Below the pieces are notes generated by a model. The model was not told the origin of the DNA. It searched no databases and was given only the letters and a program-made list of their open reading frames with translations. 61,533 nt of DNA from Bacteroidia bacterium (lineage in GTDB: Bacteria > Bacteroidota > Bacteroidia > J057 > JANWXU01): contig JANWXU010000008.1 in assembly GCA_025057395.1 (NCBI GenBank), positions 1 to 61,533 of the forward strand, read 5' to 3'. This document shows, piece after piece, positions 1 to 9,577 of the stretch; the first letter of the stretch is position 1; each line of letters starts with the position of its first letter. Made by a program: the position numbers and the translations under genes.

Positions 1-2
1 AT

Positions 3-1232
3 AGGAAAAAAGTAGACTGGCGCTTAGTCATAATCGGGGTTATTTTACAAACCCTAACAGGAATCTTACTAACAAAGGTAAAAGGTATATCCACTTTATT
101 CGAGTATCTGAGTAATATTTTTGTTAGCATCATAGATTTTGGCCAGGCAGGAATTTCTTTTCTTTTTGGCAATTTAGCGCTAGCTCAATTCGAGGACAAA
201 TTTGGGTTTGTCTTTGCTATACGCGTTCTACCTACCATTATTTTCTTTGCTTCTTTAACAAGTGGCCTCTATTACTTAGGCATATTGCAAAGAGTAGTTT
301 ATGTAATTGCTTTCTTAATGGAAAAAACAATGAGGGTTTCGGGGCCAGAAGCTCTTTGTGCGGCAGGAAATATTTTTTTGGGGCAAACGGAAGCTCCCTT
401 ACTTATCAAACCCTACCTAAGTAAAATGACCCGCTCACAATTGTTTTTGGTAATGACAGCTGGAATGGCTACTATAGCGGGAGGAGTGATGGCAGCTTTT
501 GTAGAATTTTTAGGTGGAGGTAGCAGGCAAATGCGCGAAATGGTCGCTGCTCAATTGGTGAGTTCTTCGGTAATGAATGCAATTGCTGCAGTCTTTGTTG
601 CTAAAATTCTACTACCTGAAGAAAAAAAAAATGATGCAGCCCAATCCTTAAAATATAGTAAAGAAAAAATGGGTTCTAATTTGATAGATGCTTTTGCCCT
701 TGGCGCCGGCGATGGATTAAAGCTTGCGGTGATGATAGGAGCTATGCTATTGGCATTTATTTCCCTTATCAATCTTTCTAATTACTTGCTTCAAGATAAA
801 ATCGGTGCTTTTTTAGGACTGAATGCATGGATAGCAGAGTACACTGCTGGAAAGTTTCAAGGGCTATCTTTGCAATTTATTCTAGGACAAATTTTTCAAC
901 CTATAGCTTTTTTAATCGGCGTAGATTGGAATGATACTTTAGTTTTTGCAAGTCTTTTAGGAGAAAAAACAGTAATTAATGAGCTAGTAGCTTTTAAGTC
1001 TTTATCTGAAATTCCTTCGGGCATGATTTCCGCAAAAACTAGAGTTATGTGTACCAGTGCATTATGTGGGTTTGCAAATTTCAGTTCGATTGCGATTCAA
1101 GTGGGGGGGATAGGAACTTTAGCACCTGAGCAAAGGCCTCAAATTTCTAAACTAGGATTATATGCTGTTTTAGGAGGTAATATTTCTTCCTTGCTTACAG
1201 CTACTCTCATGGGAATTTTCTATTCTTTTTAA
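3..1232 (+). CDS. Concentrative nucleoside transporter (CNT family), 5' end outside window
   Basis: The reading frame is open from base 3 to the stop at 1230-1232, so the N-terminus is cut by the window edge; the ATG at 285 is internal. The visible 409 residues are hydrophobic with many membrane spans. The core carries a GNIFLGQTEAPLLIKPYL segment, which matches the conserved CNT signature around the nucleoside-binding and ion-binding helices (NupC/SLC28 type). A later MCTSALCGFANFSSIAIQ segment matches the second conserved hairpin region of the same family. The likely role is sodium- or proton-coupled nucleoside uptake across the inner membrane, consistent with a purine nucleoside phosphorylase further along. 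The family call is secure; substrate and coupling ion are inferred. Confidence 0.88.
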   Translation, partial: RKKVDWRLVIIGVILQTLTGILLTKVKGISTLFEYLSNIFVSIIDFGQAGISFLFGNLALAQFEDKFGFVFAIRVLPTIIFFASLTSGLYYLGILQRVVYVIAFLMEKTMRVSGPEALCAAGNIFLGQTEAPLLIKPYLSKMTRSQLFLVMTAGMATIAGGVMAAFVEFLGGGSRQMREMVAAQLVSSSVMNAIAAVFVAKILLPEEKKNDAAQSLKYSKEKMGSNLIDAFALGAGDGLKLAVMIGAMLLAFISLINLSNYLLQDKIGAFLGLNAWIAEYTAGKFQGLSLQFILGQIFQPIAFLIGVDWNDTLVFASLLGEKTVINELVAFKSLSEIPSGMISAKTRVMCTSALCGFANFSSIAIQVGGIGTLAPEQRPQISKLGLYAVLGGNISSLLTATLMGIFYSF

Positions 1233-1289
1233 GGCTGCACAAAATCAATCCCTTATCAATCTAATTCTTAAGGCCCTATAAAATAGCTT

Positions 1290-3380
1290 ATGGTTCCAAT
1301 GGTTCAATTTAGCTTGATGGTAGTGGTTGTTATCTTCTCAATAGCGCTCAAAGGAATAGCCCAACAAAGATGCGGAATAGATGCTCTTTATAAAAAGACT
1401 TCGTGCCTCAATTTTAATTTTCTAAAAACGCAAACTTTAAGAGAAGATAGTATTTTTTTTATTCCTCTTGTAGTTCATATCATTCATAATGAAGGGGAAG
1501 AAAAAATTCCCTTGCACCAAGTTTATAGCCAAATATATGCACTGAATCGAGACTTTAGAAGATATCCTTATACTTTGGGGTATGGTAGCGGAGTAGATAT
1601 GGAAATTGAATTTGCACTAGCGCAGCGTACTCCAGAGGGCAAAGTTTGTTCGGGAATTAACTATATTCAATCCCCATTAACTAATCACCGTATTGATACT
1701 GCTGAAATTGCACTAAAGAGCCTTATTCATTGGCCAGCAGACCAATACTTGAATGTATGGGTGGTTAGAAGTATTGAAGATGCTAGTGGTAAAAAGTATT
1801 TAGGGTACGCGCGTTATCCTACCAGAGATTCTTCCCAATACTTTTTGGATGGTGTAGTGGTTGTTTATAATGCATTTGGTACAAAGGGTACGTTGCGTTC
1901 TGAATACAACCAAGGTAGAACTTTAACGCATGAGGTAGGTCATTGGCTAGGGCTAGCCCATACTTTTCAAGATAGTTGTCATTTTAATTGTGCTTTAGAG
2001 GGAGATAAAATTTGTGATACTCCACCTACCAAAGGGCCTAATTATAATTTTCCAGGTCGTCAAAATACTTGCTTGGAATCAGAAGATAAGCCAGACCAAA
2101 CCCGAAACTATATGGATTATGGGAATGATGCTCATTTAGATATATTTACAAGAGAACAGAAACAGTGGGCTCATCAAGTATTAATTACTTTTCCTGAGCG
2201 GCATCGGATTTGGCAGAAGGAAAATTTAGAAAAAACAGGTATTTTAAAAGAAGCTCCTCCCTTAGCGTTTTTCACTTCAAATACGAGGATTAGTTGCATA
2301 GGGCAGTCGATTAAGTTTAGAAGTTTAGCCTTGCAAAATGCTAGCTCTTTTGAATGGTTTTTTGAGGGGGGTAATCCTGATTTTTCTTCAGAGAAAAATC
2401 CAATTGTTCAATATACAAGGGCAGGAAAATTTGGAGTTACGTTGATTGTGAAAAATGAAGTGGGGATAAGGGATACCCTAAGGTGGCAAAACTACATTAC
2501 GATTTTGGATACTGTTTTTGTGCTTCCCTATGAAGAGGGTTTTGAGGGAATTATTTTTCCGCCTGTAGGTTGGAGTATTGTAGATGAAGATGAGCTTACT
2601 TTTTCAAGTCGTACTTTTACACGTTCGCCGACGAATGGGAATGGAGGGAAAAGTAGAGCCTCTGCTCGTCTAAACTTTTTTAACTATAATGGCTATGGGC
2701 AAAAAGATGCGCTTCTTAGTCCTTTTTTTGATGTACAAAATTTAGACAGTTTAGTGATTCGATTTTGGTATGCTTACCAGGGCTTAGAAAGTGCAGAGGG
2801 GGGATATAGGTATAATTATAGTGATACTCTAGCTCTATACTATTCATTAGACTGTGGTATAAGTTGGAATCTAATTTGGAAAAAGGGAGGTACTCAATTA
2901 GCTACGCTGACTCCCGAATTTGGTTCTACGCCTTTGATAGCTGTGCCGCCCGATAATTGGAAAAAATGTGAGGTGATTTTACCCCTTGATAATAGAGAAA
3001 GAAATAAAGTTCAATTTCGTTTAGAGACTATTAATGGGTTTGGTAATAATCTCTATGTAGACGATTTTGAAGTTCGACCCTATCCAGAGACTATTACTGA
3101 TCTGGATTATGATATGCGATCTTTCATAGAAACGGTAATAAAATGGCCTTCAAATCCTACGCCCAAGGATAAAATTAGAGTATCTTTTTTCTTGAATGAA
3201 GGTTCTTTTTTTAATATTCAGGTTATAGACGGACTTGGAAGAAAGCACTATGAAAAGCAAGAAGAAAAAGGGAAAGCAGGAGAGTATATTTTGGAATTTT
3301 CTTTACCTTGTGCTGGCTACTATTACCTTAGCTTACTAACTCGAGATAGAAGGTATGCTACTAAATTATGGGTGTATTAG
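1290..3380 (+). CDS. Secreted M43 (cytophagalysin/pappalysin) zinc metalloprotease with PKD domain
   Basis: A 696-residue exported protease. Residues 1-25 form a hydrophobic signal peptide ending near GIAQQ. The catalytic domain covers about residues 50-310: the zinc motif is HEVGHWLGLAH (near residue 214) and the Met-turn is NYMDYGND further on, both typical of metzincin family M43. A PKD-like domain (about 325-405, FEWFFEGGNP) and a MAM/jelly-roll-like region (about 415-610) follow. The last 85 residues, starting near IKWPSNPTP and ending KLWVY, look like a divergent type IX secretion sorting domain. It likely digests extracellular protein. The gene ends 2 bases before a convergent membrane-protein gene. 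Family call is firm; T9SS export is inferred. Confidence 0.9.
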   Translation: MVPMVQFSLMVVVVIFSIALKGIAQQRCGIDALYKKTSCLNFNFLKTQTLREDSIFFIPLVVHIIHNEGEEKIPLHQVYSQIYALNRDFRRYPYTLGYGSGVDMEIEFALAQRTPEGKVCSGINYIQSPLTNHRIDTAEIALKSLIHWPADQYLNVWVVRSIEDASGKKYLGYARYPTRDSSQYFLDGVVVVYNAFGTKGTLRSEYNQGRTLTHEVGHWLGLAHTFQDSCHFNCALEGDKICDTPPTKGPNYNFPGRQNTCLESEDKPDQTRNYMDYGNDAHLDIFTREQKQWAHQVLITFPERHRIWQKENLEKTGILKEAPPLAFFTSNTRISCIGQSIKFRSLALQNASSFEWFFEGGNPDFSSEKNPIVQYTRAGKFGVTLIVKNEVGIRDTLRWQNYITILDTVFVLPYEEGFEGIIFPPVGWSIVDEDELTFSSRTFTRSPTNGNGGKSRASARLNFFNYNGYGQKDALLSPFFDVQNLDSLVIRFWYAYQGLESAEGGYRYNYSDTLALYYSLDCGISWNLIWKKGGTQLATLTPEFGSTPLIAVPPDNWKKCEVILPLDNRERNKVQFRLETINGFGNNLYVDDFEVRPYPETITDLDYDMRSFIETVIKWPSNPTPKDKIRVSFFLNEGSFFNIQVIDGLGRKHYEKQEEKGKAGEYILEFSLPCAGYYYLSLLTRDRRYATKLWVY

Positions 3381-3382
3381 CC

Positions 3383-4126
3383 TTAATAGGAGGATATTCT
3401 AAAAGAAAAGCCCACGTGCCAAGCTAGGCTCAAATTTCGGGTTACGGCTGGGGTAAGAGGTCTATCAAATTTAATTCCCTCTTGAGTAACATAGGTTTGG
3501 TACATTGTACCTTGCACTACTGTTTTTCGGATATCCGAAAGTCCGTATTCAAATCTTCCTTCTGTAAAAAGGCTAAAGTTTTCGCTAAGGCGAAATTCCA
3601 AGCCCATTCCTATGCAAAACTCGAGTATCACATTTTGGTAATAAGCTGTAGCATTTAATGTTTGCTTTTTAAGTTGGATTTCTTGAAAAAAAATTTCAGG
3701 TAAAAATAATTGGCTATTGAGTAATATACCTAACTGTAAGCCTAAGTTCATATAAAATCGAGTCTTATTTTCGGGGGCAGTGTAACGAAATAATAGGGGC
3801 ACTTTGAGATATTCATTTTGGAGCATAAAAAATTGCATTTTTCTTAGAGTGCGCTGAGGAAGATAAAAAGTAAGTAGCGTATCTTCGCGCGTTCCTTGTT
3901 TTACATAGCCCAAGCCTATATCGAGTCCTAACTCTGGAGTAAAACGGAGTCCTAAGTGTGTATATAAAGAATATCCTACCATCCAGCCTGCGTCTGGAAA
4001 AATAGAATAGACTTGTTTACAAAGAACAGGGGCGCCCTGAAAGGACCATGTGGTGGTAGTATTATTTTGTGCTCCTACTAATGAGAAAGCAAAAAAAAGC
4101 AAGCTTATTTGCAAGACTCGAAGCAT
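3383..4126 (-). CDS. Outer-membrane beta-barrel protein (PorT/OMP_b-brl type)
   Basis: A 247-residue protein with an N-terminal signal peptide (MLRVLQISLLFFAFSLVGAQ). Alternating hydrophobic/polar strands with glycine and aromatic residues follow, for example LGLDIGLGYVKQG and FCIGMGLEFRLSENFSLFTEGRFEYG, and the chain ends in a strand with aromatic residues (WHVGFSFRISSY). This is the pattern of the 8-stranded beta-barrel families common in Bacteroidota (PorT-like or OMP_b-brl_2). No specific function can be read from the sequence. It is transcribed alone from a promoter-like TATATTTG box (minus strand) 44 bases upstream, and diverges from the aminotransferase gene. Confidence 0.75.
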   Translation of the reverse strand: MLRVLQISLLFFAFSLVGAQNNTTTTWSFQGAPVLCKQVYSIFPDAGWMVGYSLYTHLGLRFTPELGLDIGLGYVKQGTREDTLLTFYLPQRTLRKMQFFMLQNEYLKVPLLFRYTAPENKTRFYMNLGLQLGILLNSQLFLPEIFFQEIQLKKQTLNATAYYQNVILEFCIGMGLEFRLSENFSLFTEGRFEYGLSDIRKTVVQGTMYQTYVTQEGIKFDRPLTPAVTRNLSLAWHVGFSFRISSY

Positions 4127-4169
4127 TCAGTTTCTCTTAGGAAAGAAAAAGATCAGAAATTGTTTTTAC

Positions 4170-4177
4170 CAAATATA
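4170..4177 (-). promoter_or_regulatory. Bacteroidota -7 box for the beta-barrel gene
   Basis: The minus strand reads TATATTTG, a perfect match to the TAnnTTTG -7 consensus of the Bacteroidota primary sigma factor. The start codon lies 43 bases downstream (4126). No clear TTG -33 element is visible at the usual distance, so the call rests on the -7 box and position. Confidence 0.45.
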
Positions 4178-4212
4178 CTATATTTAAGGAAGATTGTTGG
4201 CTAGAATTTTTA

Positions 4213-5292
4213 ATGAACCGCTATTATTTTACTCCCGGACCTTCGCAGTTAGAGCCAGGAATAGAAATATATTTTCGGCGAGCCCTACAAAATGGTATTC
4301 TTTCTACTTATCATCGTTCTGAGGCTTTCTCAAACTTGTACAGAAAAATACATAAGCTTTGCCAAGAAAAGCTACAATTGCCGGCTTCCTATTCCTTATA
4401 CTTTTTTTCCTCGGCTACTGAGTGCTGGTCGGTATTAAGTGAATCAGTGGTTCAAGCTAAAAGCTTACATATTTGTAATGGGGCCTTTGCCCAGAAGTGG
4501 GCATATTATGCTGGTAATTTACATCCTATAGAAAAAATAAGTATAGAGGCCCTAGAAGAAAAAGACCATATTTTACCTTTAACTGATTTACTCTGTATTA
4601 CTCTTAATGAGACCTCTAATGGTTCTTTTTTTCCTTTTTCGCTTTTAGCAAAGATAAGGGGCAATTTACCTAATCAATTGATAGCTTTGGATGTGACTTC
4701 TTGTTTAGGGGGAATTGAAATTCCTTGGGAGTTAGGGGATTTTTGGTTTGGTTCGGTTCAAAAATGTTTAGGCTTGCCTTCGGGGCTTGCCTTATTTTTT
4801 GCTTCTCCTGCCGCTGTAGAAAGAATTAATACCCAGCGCAAAAGTAATTTGCAGTATAACTCTTTATTTGCAGTACACCAGAACTTTTTGAAATATCAAA
4901 CTACCCATACGCCCAATATTTTAAATATATTTTTATTGAGTGAAGTTTTAGAAAATAGGCAAAGTATTGAGTCGATTTCTAAAGATACATATTATTGGGC
5001 TTCTTGTTTTTATAAAGTGCTAGCGTCTCTACCTGAACTAGAACTTTGCCAACCTAACCCTTTATTTCAATCTCCTACTATCATAACTTGTACAGCTAGG
5101 GAGGCTACTATAAAGCAACTTCATGAGTATTTGCTGCTTCAGCATAATATTGTTATCGGGCAGGGATACGGCAAAGACTGCGCTACCTCTTTTCGTATTG
5201 CTAATTTTCCTCAGATGCCCCCAACTTGTAAAGCACAGTTAATAGAAATACTAGTAGATTTTTTTGGCAAAAAGTTTTTGAATGGAGGCTGA
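4213..5292 (+). CDS. serC: Class V aminotransferase, probable phosphoserine aminotransferase
   Basis: A 359-residue PLP enzyme that opens with YFTPGPSQLEPGI, a substrate-loop start typical of class V aminotransferases. The Schiff-base lysine is in GSVQKCLGLPSG (about residue 183), preceded by the cofactor-binding ALDVTSCLGG. Length and the FFSSATECWSVL segment fit the divergent SerC-like enzymes of Cytophagales. The expected reaction is 3-phosphohydroxypyruvate plus glutamate to phosphoserine in serine synthesis. serA and serB are not adjacent, so the exact substrate is inferred; an alanine-glyoxylate-type aminotransferase is the alternative. It converges on gltA. Confidence 0.7.
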   Translation: MNRYYFTPGPSQLEPGIEIYFRRALQNGILSTYHRSEAFSNLYRKIHKLCQEKLQLPASYSLYFFSSATECWSVLSESVVQAKSLHICNGAFAQKWAYYAGNLHPIEKISIEALEEKDHILPLTDLLCITLNETSNGSFFPFSLLAKIRGNLPNQLIALDVTSCLGGIEIPWELGDFWFGSVQKCLGLPSGLALFFASPAAVERINTQRKSNLQYNSLFAVHQNFLKYQTTHTPNILNIFLLSEVLENRQSIESISKDTYYWASCFYKVLASLPELELCQPNPLFQSPTIITCTAREATIKQLHEYLLLQHNIVIGQGYGKDCATSFRIANFPQMPPTCKAQLIEILVDFFGKKFLNGG

Positions 5293-5310
5293 AGGCTTAA
5301 TTTTAGCAGC

Positions 5311-5342
5311 GGGCCCTTGAGAAGAGCAAACTCCAAGGGCCC
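5311..5342. terminator. GC-rich hairpin between convergent serC and gltA
   Basis: GGGCCCTTG (5311-5319) and CAAGGGCCC (5334-5342) form a perfect 9-bp stem with a 14-base loop, midway between two convergent genes. No long T-tract follows on either strand, so it may be a Rho-assisted or mRNA 3'-end hairpin rather than a classic intrinsic terminator. Confidence 0.55.
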
Positions 5343-5357
5343 TAAAGTAAGTTAAAC

Positions 5358-6653
5358 TTAATTTTCTCGTTTAGCAATAGGTACGAAATCACGCTTTGTA
5401 GGCCCCATATAGACTTGGCGCGGGCGCCCAATAGGCTCTCGGTTTTCTCGCATTTCTTTCCACTGAGCTATCCAGCCAGGAAGACGACCGAAAGCAAACA
5501 TTACCGTAAATTTATCAACTGGAATTCCGATGGCGCGCAAAATAATACCCGAATAAAAATCTACATTAGGATAGAGCTTGCGTTCAATAAAATAAGGGTC
5601 GTTAAGTGCTACTTCTTCTAATTTTTTTGCGATATCTAGGACGGGGTCATATATACCTAGCTTGCTGAGCACTTTATCGCAGGCTGCTTTGATAATTTTT
5701 GCTCTCGGATCGAAGTTTTTATATACCCTGTGGCCAAAGCCCATCAGGCGGAAAGGATCATTTTTATCTTTAGCTTTATCTATCCATTTTTGAATATTTC
5801 CACCGTCCTCTTTAATGCGCTCAAGCATTACAATCACTTCTTGATTAGCTCCTCCGTGTAATGGACCCCAAAGTGCACAGATACCTGAAGATATAGCTGC
5901 ATAGAGGTTGGCTTGTGAAGACCCTACTAGGCGTACTGTGGAAGTGGAACAATTTTGCTCATGATCAGCATGCAAAATCATAAGCTTATCGAGCGCATCC
6001 ACTACCACAGGGTCTATATGATATTCCTCCATGGGGGTGGAAAACATCATATTTAGAAAGTTCGAGATATAGTCTAAATCATAGCGGGGGTATACATAGG
6101 GCTCACCTATTCTCTTTTTATAGGTCCAAGCAATAAAGGTAGGCATCTTGCCTAGTAGGCGAACAATAGAATGGTCGACAAGCTCAGGTGGACGGTTAGG
6201 GTCTAGAGATTCTGGGAAGAAAGCGGACATAGAACATATAGAAGAGGCTAGCATTCCCATAGGGTGGGCATGTTGCGGGAAGCCATCAAAGAATTTTTTA
6301 TTGTCTTCATGGATAAGAGAATTTTGCTTAATTCTTAGCTCAAAATTGCTTAGCTCGTCTTTGGTAGGAAGTTTTCCATATATGAGGAGATAGGCTACTT
6401 CTAAAAAGGTAGATTGTTCAGCCAACTGTTCAATAGGATAGCCCCTGTAGCGTAATATACCCTCTTCGCCATCCAGAAATGTGATTGTACTAATAGTTGC
6501 GCCTGTATTTTTATAGCCAGAGTCTAAAGTTATATACCCTGTCTCGTCCCTTAGATTTCTGATATCGATTGCTTTTTCATTTTCGGTGCCTACTATTATG
6601 GGCAACTCATAGGTTTGGTCTTCTAAAATAAGTTGAGCTTTTTTTTCAGACAT
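5358..6653 (-). CDS. gltA: Citrate synthase
   Basis: A 431-residue type II citrate synthase catalysing oxaloacetate plus acetyl-CoA to citrate, the entry step of the TCA cycle. Visible signatures include an N-terminal small beta domain (residues 1-50), DGEEGILRYRGYPIEQLA, the catalytic histidine segment LWGPLHGGANQEVIVML, and GFGHRVYKNFDPRAKII with the second active-site histidine and arginines. The C-terminal PGWIAQWKEM is also characteristic. Length is normal for the Gram-negative hexameric class. It is monocistronic, with a 177-base AT-rich divergent intergenic region before pyrF in which no clear -7 box for this gene is visible. Confidence 0.97.
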   Translation of the reverse strand: MSEKKAQLILEDQTYELPIIVGTENEKAIDIRNLRDETGYITLDSGYKNTGATISTITFLDGEEGILRYRGYPIEQLAEQSTFLEVAYLLIYGKLPTKDELSNFELRIKQNSLIHEDNKKFFDGFPQHAHPMGMLASSICSMSAFFPESLDPNRPPELVDHSIVRLLGKMPTFIAWTYKKRIGEPYVYPRYDLDYISNFLNMMFSTPMEEYHIDPVVVDALDKLMILHADHEQNCSTSTVRLVGSSQANLYAAISSGICALWGPLHGGANQEVIVMLERIKEDGGNIQKWIDKAKDKNDPFRLMGFGHRVYKNFDPRAKIIKAACDKVLSKLGIYDPVLDIAKKLEEVALNDPYFIERKLYPNVDFYSGIILRAIGIPVDKFTVMFAFGRLPGWIAQWKEMRENREPIGRPRQVYMGPTKRDFVPIAKREN

Positions 6654-6830
6654 AGGAATTTGCTGAGATTTAAATAATAAATATTTAGTCTGTTATTTTG
6701 CAAGATTTTATAATTTTTAGATACTTTACAAATCAAATTAATTTGCTTCTGATAAGAGCTTCGCTAAGTTGGGTAAAAATACAAAATATTCAAACAAATT
6801 CAATTATTATTTATAAAAATTAGTAATCAG

Positions 6831-7640
6831 GTGAATGAGGCAGCTTTACTAACCGCAATTTATACTAAGCGCTCTTTTCTGTGCATAGGATTAGACACTG
6901 AGTATGAAAAAATTCCTTCCTTTTTGCATAAAGAGAGGGATCCTATTTTTAGTTTCAATAAAAGCATTATCGAAGCAACAGCTTCTTTAGCAGTAGCCTA
7001 TAAGTTAAATTTAGCTTTTTATGAAGTATTAGGTATAGCTGGCTGGAAAACACTAGAGAAAACTTTGGAAATTATTCCTTCTAATATCCTGATAATAGCA
7101 GACGCTAAAAGGGGAGATATTCAAAATACTTCTCGCTTATATGCAAAAACTTTTTTTGAAACTTTTCATTTTGATGCTATTACTGTAAACCCTTACATGG
7201 GCAAAGATAGTTTAATTCCTTATTTTTCTTATCCAGAAAAGTGGGTTTTTGTATTAGCCCTTACTTCTAACTCTGGTGCTCAGGATTTTCAGCATTGTGT
7301 TGTTGCAGATGATATTCCTTTGTTTGAATATGTGATGCAAACGATAGCATTGATGCCTAAAAAAGCTGAAATAGGCTTTGTAGTGGGGGCCACTTACCCA
7401 GAAATTTTATTGCGTTTAAGAAAACGGTTTAATAATACATTTTTTTTGGTGCCTGGTATTGGCGCGCAGGGAGGTAATTTATCCCAAGCATGTAAAGCAG
7501 GACCTAAAATTTTACTCAGTGCTAGCCGCTCCGTTCTTTATGCATCCAATGACCACCATTTTGCAGAGGGTGCTTATCAGGCTGCTTTTGAAATGGTAGC
7601 AGAAATGCAAAAAAATTTTGATTTTAAGCAAACATATTGA
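6831..7640 (+). CDS. pyrF: Orotidine-5'-phosphate decarboxylase (type 2)
   Basis: A 269-residue enzyme of UMP synthesis (OMP to UMP). The first codon is GTG at 6831. The catalytic Lys-Asp motif is in IADAKRGDIQNTS, followed by FDAITVNPYMGKDSL, and the phosphate-binding loop is LVPGIGAQGG near residue 212. The length and ADAKRGDI spacing mark the subfamily 2 enzymes found in Bacteroidota, actinobacteria and myxobacteria rather than the shorter E. coli type. It is the first gene of an apparent pyrF-lpxK-PNP unit. Confidence 0.95.
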   Translation: MNEAALLTAIYTKRSFLCIGLDTEYEKIPSFLHKERDPIFSFNKSIIEATASLAVAYKLNLAFYEVLGIAGWKTLEKTLEIIPSNILIIADAKRGDIQNTSRLYAKTFFETFHFDAITVNPYMGKDSLIPYFSYPEKWVFVLALTSNSGAQDFQHCVVADDIPLFEYVMQTIALMPKKAEIGFVVGATYPEILLRLRKRFNNTFFLVPGIGAQGGNLSQACKAGPKILLSASRSVLYASNDHHFAEGAYQAAFEMVAEMQKNFDFKQTY

Positions 7641-8736
7641 CGTAAATGGCAGGAATAAGTTGAAAAAATTGATAAACATTTTATTCCAGCAATTGCTAGG
7701 CCTTCTAAGTTTTTTTTATGGGCTAATTATTGAATTGCGCAATAGAGCGTATGATAAAAGAAAACTAAAGATAGTATGTTTTCCTGTTAAAGTGATTTCA
7801 ATAGGCAATCTTTCGGTAGGGGGTACTGGCAAAACTCCTATGGCTGCTTTTATTATAAATGCTTTACTAAAAAAGGGTTACAAAGTAGCTTATCTAAGCC
7901 GTGGCTATAAGAGGAAAACTAGGGGTTTTCAACTTTTTACACACGGAAAAACAAAAGTCGAAAGCATAGGCGATGAGGCTTATCAAATTGCTATGCAGTT
8001 TCCTCATATTTGTGTTGCTGTTTGTGAAAAAAGGGTAGAGGGAGTAAGGCGGATTCTGGCGTGTTCTCCAGTGGATTATATTGTTCTAGATGATGCATTT
8101 CAGCACCGTCAGATAGGTAGAAATTTGGATATTGTGATGATAGATGCCACTTGTTCGCCGTTATTAGATAGTTTACTTCCTAAAGGACGTTTAAGAGAGC
8201 CTATAAAAAGCCTTAAAAGGGCTCAAGTGGTGTGCATTAATAAGTGTATGAATTGGGAGCAAGGAAAGTACTTAAAAGCAGCTCTGCGCACTAAGGGTTA
8301 TTTGCTTGATAACACTTTGGTGTTTTTATGTTATTATCGAATAAAAGACACTTTAAATAGTCTTAGTCCAATATTGAACTCCCTTTCTGTTTCTGAAGCT
8401 TTAAGGTATGAAGCATTTGTAATTTCGGCTTTAGCAAACAATATAGCCTTTTCTCAATTTTTAGAGAATAATGGAATCAGGGTTGTTCATACAATGTTTT
8501 ACGAGGATCATCATTTTTATACAATACTAGATATTCAAAAAATTATTGTTATCTACAAAAAATTAAAAGCTTTGAAAAAAGAGATTATTATTTTAACGAC
8601 CGAAAAGGATGCCACTAAGCTAAGGCCTTTTTTTATCCAAAATAGTGATTTTCAAGATTTACCTATTTTTGTAGTTGGCATAGAATTAGCTTTTTATGAG
8701 AATCTCAATGTGTTTGAGCAGGTTTTAGATCTTTAA
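7618..8736 (+). CDS. lpxK: Tetraacyldisaccharide 4'-kinase
   Basis: An inner-membrane kinase that adds the 4'-phosphate to the lipid A precursor. The amphipathic N-terminal helix (LLGLLSFFYGLIIELRNRAYD) precedes the P-loop SIGNLSVGGTGKTP; further family motifs are YLSRGYKRKTRG, IGDEAYQIA, DDAFQHRQI and ILTTEKDATKLRP. The longest frame opens at a TTG at 7618 inside pyrF. A second TTG at 7660 lies just downstream of the pyrF stop and after AGGAATAAG, and would give a protein starting LKKLINILF, closer to homologue length. I prefer 7660, but the protein evidence does not decide it. Function is secure. Confidence 0.93.
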   Translation: MILSKHIDVNGRNKLKKLINILFQQLLGLLSFFYGLIIELRNRAYDKRKLKIVCFPVKVISIGNLSVGGTGKTPMAAFIINALLKKGYKVAYLSRGYKRKTRGFQLFTHGKTKVESIGDEAYQIAMQFPHICVAVCEKRVEGVRRILACSPVDYIVLDDAFQHRQIGRNLDIVMIDATCSPLLDSLLPKGRLREPIKSLKRAQVVCINKCMNWEQGKYLKAALRTKGYLLDNTLVFLCYYRIKDTLNSLSPILNSLSVSEALRYEAFVISALANNIAFSQFLENNGIRVVHTMFYEDHHFYTILDIQKIIVIYKKLKALKKEIIILTTEKDATKLRPFFIQNSDFQDLPIFVVGIELAFYENLNVFEQVLDL

Positions 8737-8752
8737 TTTTGTTTCAGGGTAT

Positions 8753-9577
8753 ATGACAATAAGCCAACAATTTAGTGAGACTTTCACTTATATAAGGAAA
8801 TTTTATCAAGATGAGCCTACCATTGGAATTGTTTTAGGCACGGGAATGGGGAAGTTAGTGGAGCATATTCATGTTCAAAAACAAATTGCTTATAATTTTA
8901 TTCCTCATTTTCCTATTAGCACTGTAGAAAGTCATTTTGGCAAGCTCATTTTCGGTACGATAGGAGATAAAAAAGTAGTTGCTATGCAGGGCAGGTTGCA
9001 TTATTATGAGGGGTATAATATGTTTCAAGTAACTTACCCTATTCGCATAATGCATTTATTAGGCGTAAAAGTGCTTTTTCTTTCCAATGCTGCAGGGGGG
9101 TTGAACTTAGATTTTAGAAAGGGAGATCTAATGATTATAAAAGACCATATTAACCTTTTGCCTGAGAATCCGCTGCGAGGTCCTAATTTAGATACTTTTG
9201 GCCCACGTTTTCCTGATATGAGTCGTCCGTATGACCCTGAGCTAATTCAAAAAGCAAAATTCATCGCCCAGGAAAATAATATTCCTATAAAAGAGGGAGT
9301 TTATGTAGCAGTACAGGGTCCCAATTTAGAGACACCCGCCGAATATCGCTTTTTACGCTTAATAGGCGCAGATGTAGTAGGAATGTCTACTATTCCAGAA
9401 GTAATAGTTGCCAATCACATGGGCTTAAAAACTTTTGCTATTTCTATTGTTACCGATGAGTGTGATCCTGATAATTTACACCCGCTCAAAATAGAAGACG
9501 TAATAGCAGTGGCCAACCAAACGGAGCCATATTTGATAACAATTCTTCTTAATCTTATTAAAAGTATACAGGTCTGA
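8753..9577 (+). CDS. Purine nucleoside phosphorylase (trimeric PNP type I)
   Basis: A 274-residue enzyme of purine salvage, splitting inosine/guanosine (and deoxy forms) with phosphate. Motifs of the trimeric PNP/MTAP superfamily are visible: GIVLGTGMGKL (phosphate loop), GRLHYYEGYNMFQVTYPIR, the purine-site NAAGGLN, the EGVYVAVQGPNLETPAEYR segment, and GMSTIPEVIVANHMGL followed by the base-contacting TDECDP region. Length is standard. It starts 16 bases after lpxK, so it is probably co-transcribed, and fits functionally with the nucleoside transporter at the left edge. Confidence 0.93.
   Translation: MTISQQFSETFTYIRKFYQDEPTIGIVLGTGMGKLVEHIHVQKQIAYNFIPHFPISTVESHFGKLIFGTIGDKKVVAMQGRLHYYEGYNMFQVTYPIRIMHLLGVKVLFLSNAAGGLNLDFRKGDLMIIKDHINLLPENPLRGPNLDTFGPRFPDMSRPYDPELIQKAKFIAQENNIPIKEGVYVAVQGPNLETPAEYRFLRLIGADVVGMSTIPEVIVANHMGLKTFAISIVTDECDPDNLHPLKIEDVIAVANQTEPYLITILLNLIKSIQV

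Noticed and set aside
6654-6830. tRNA or riboswitch in the gltA-pyrF divergent region
   Set aside because: The 177 bases are AT-rich with no cloverleaf, no conserved aptamer pattern and no strong stem.
7618-7662. Frameshift between pyrF and lpxK
   Set aside because: The overlap only exists if lpxK starts at the first TTG. With the TTG at 7660 the genes are separate, and both proteins are complete.
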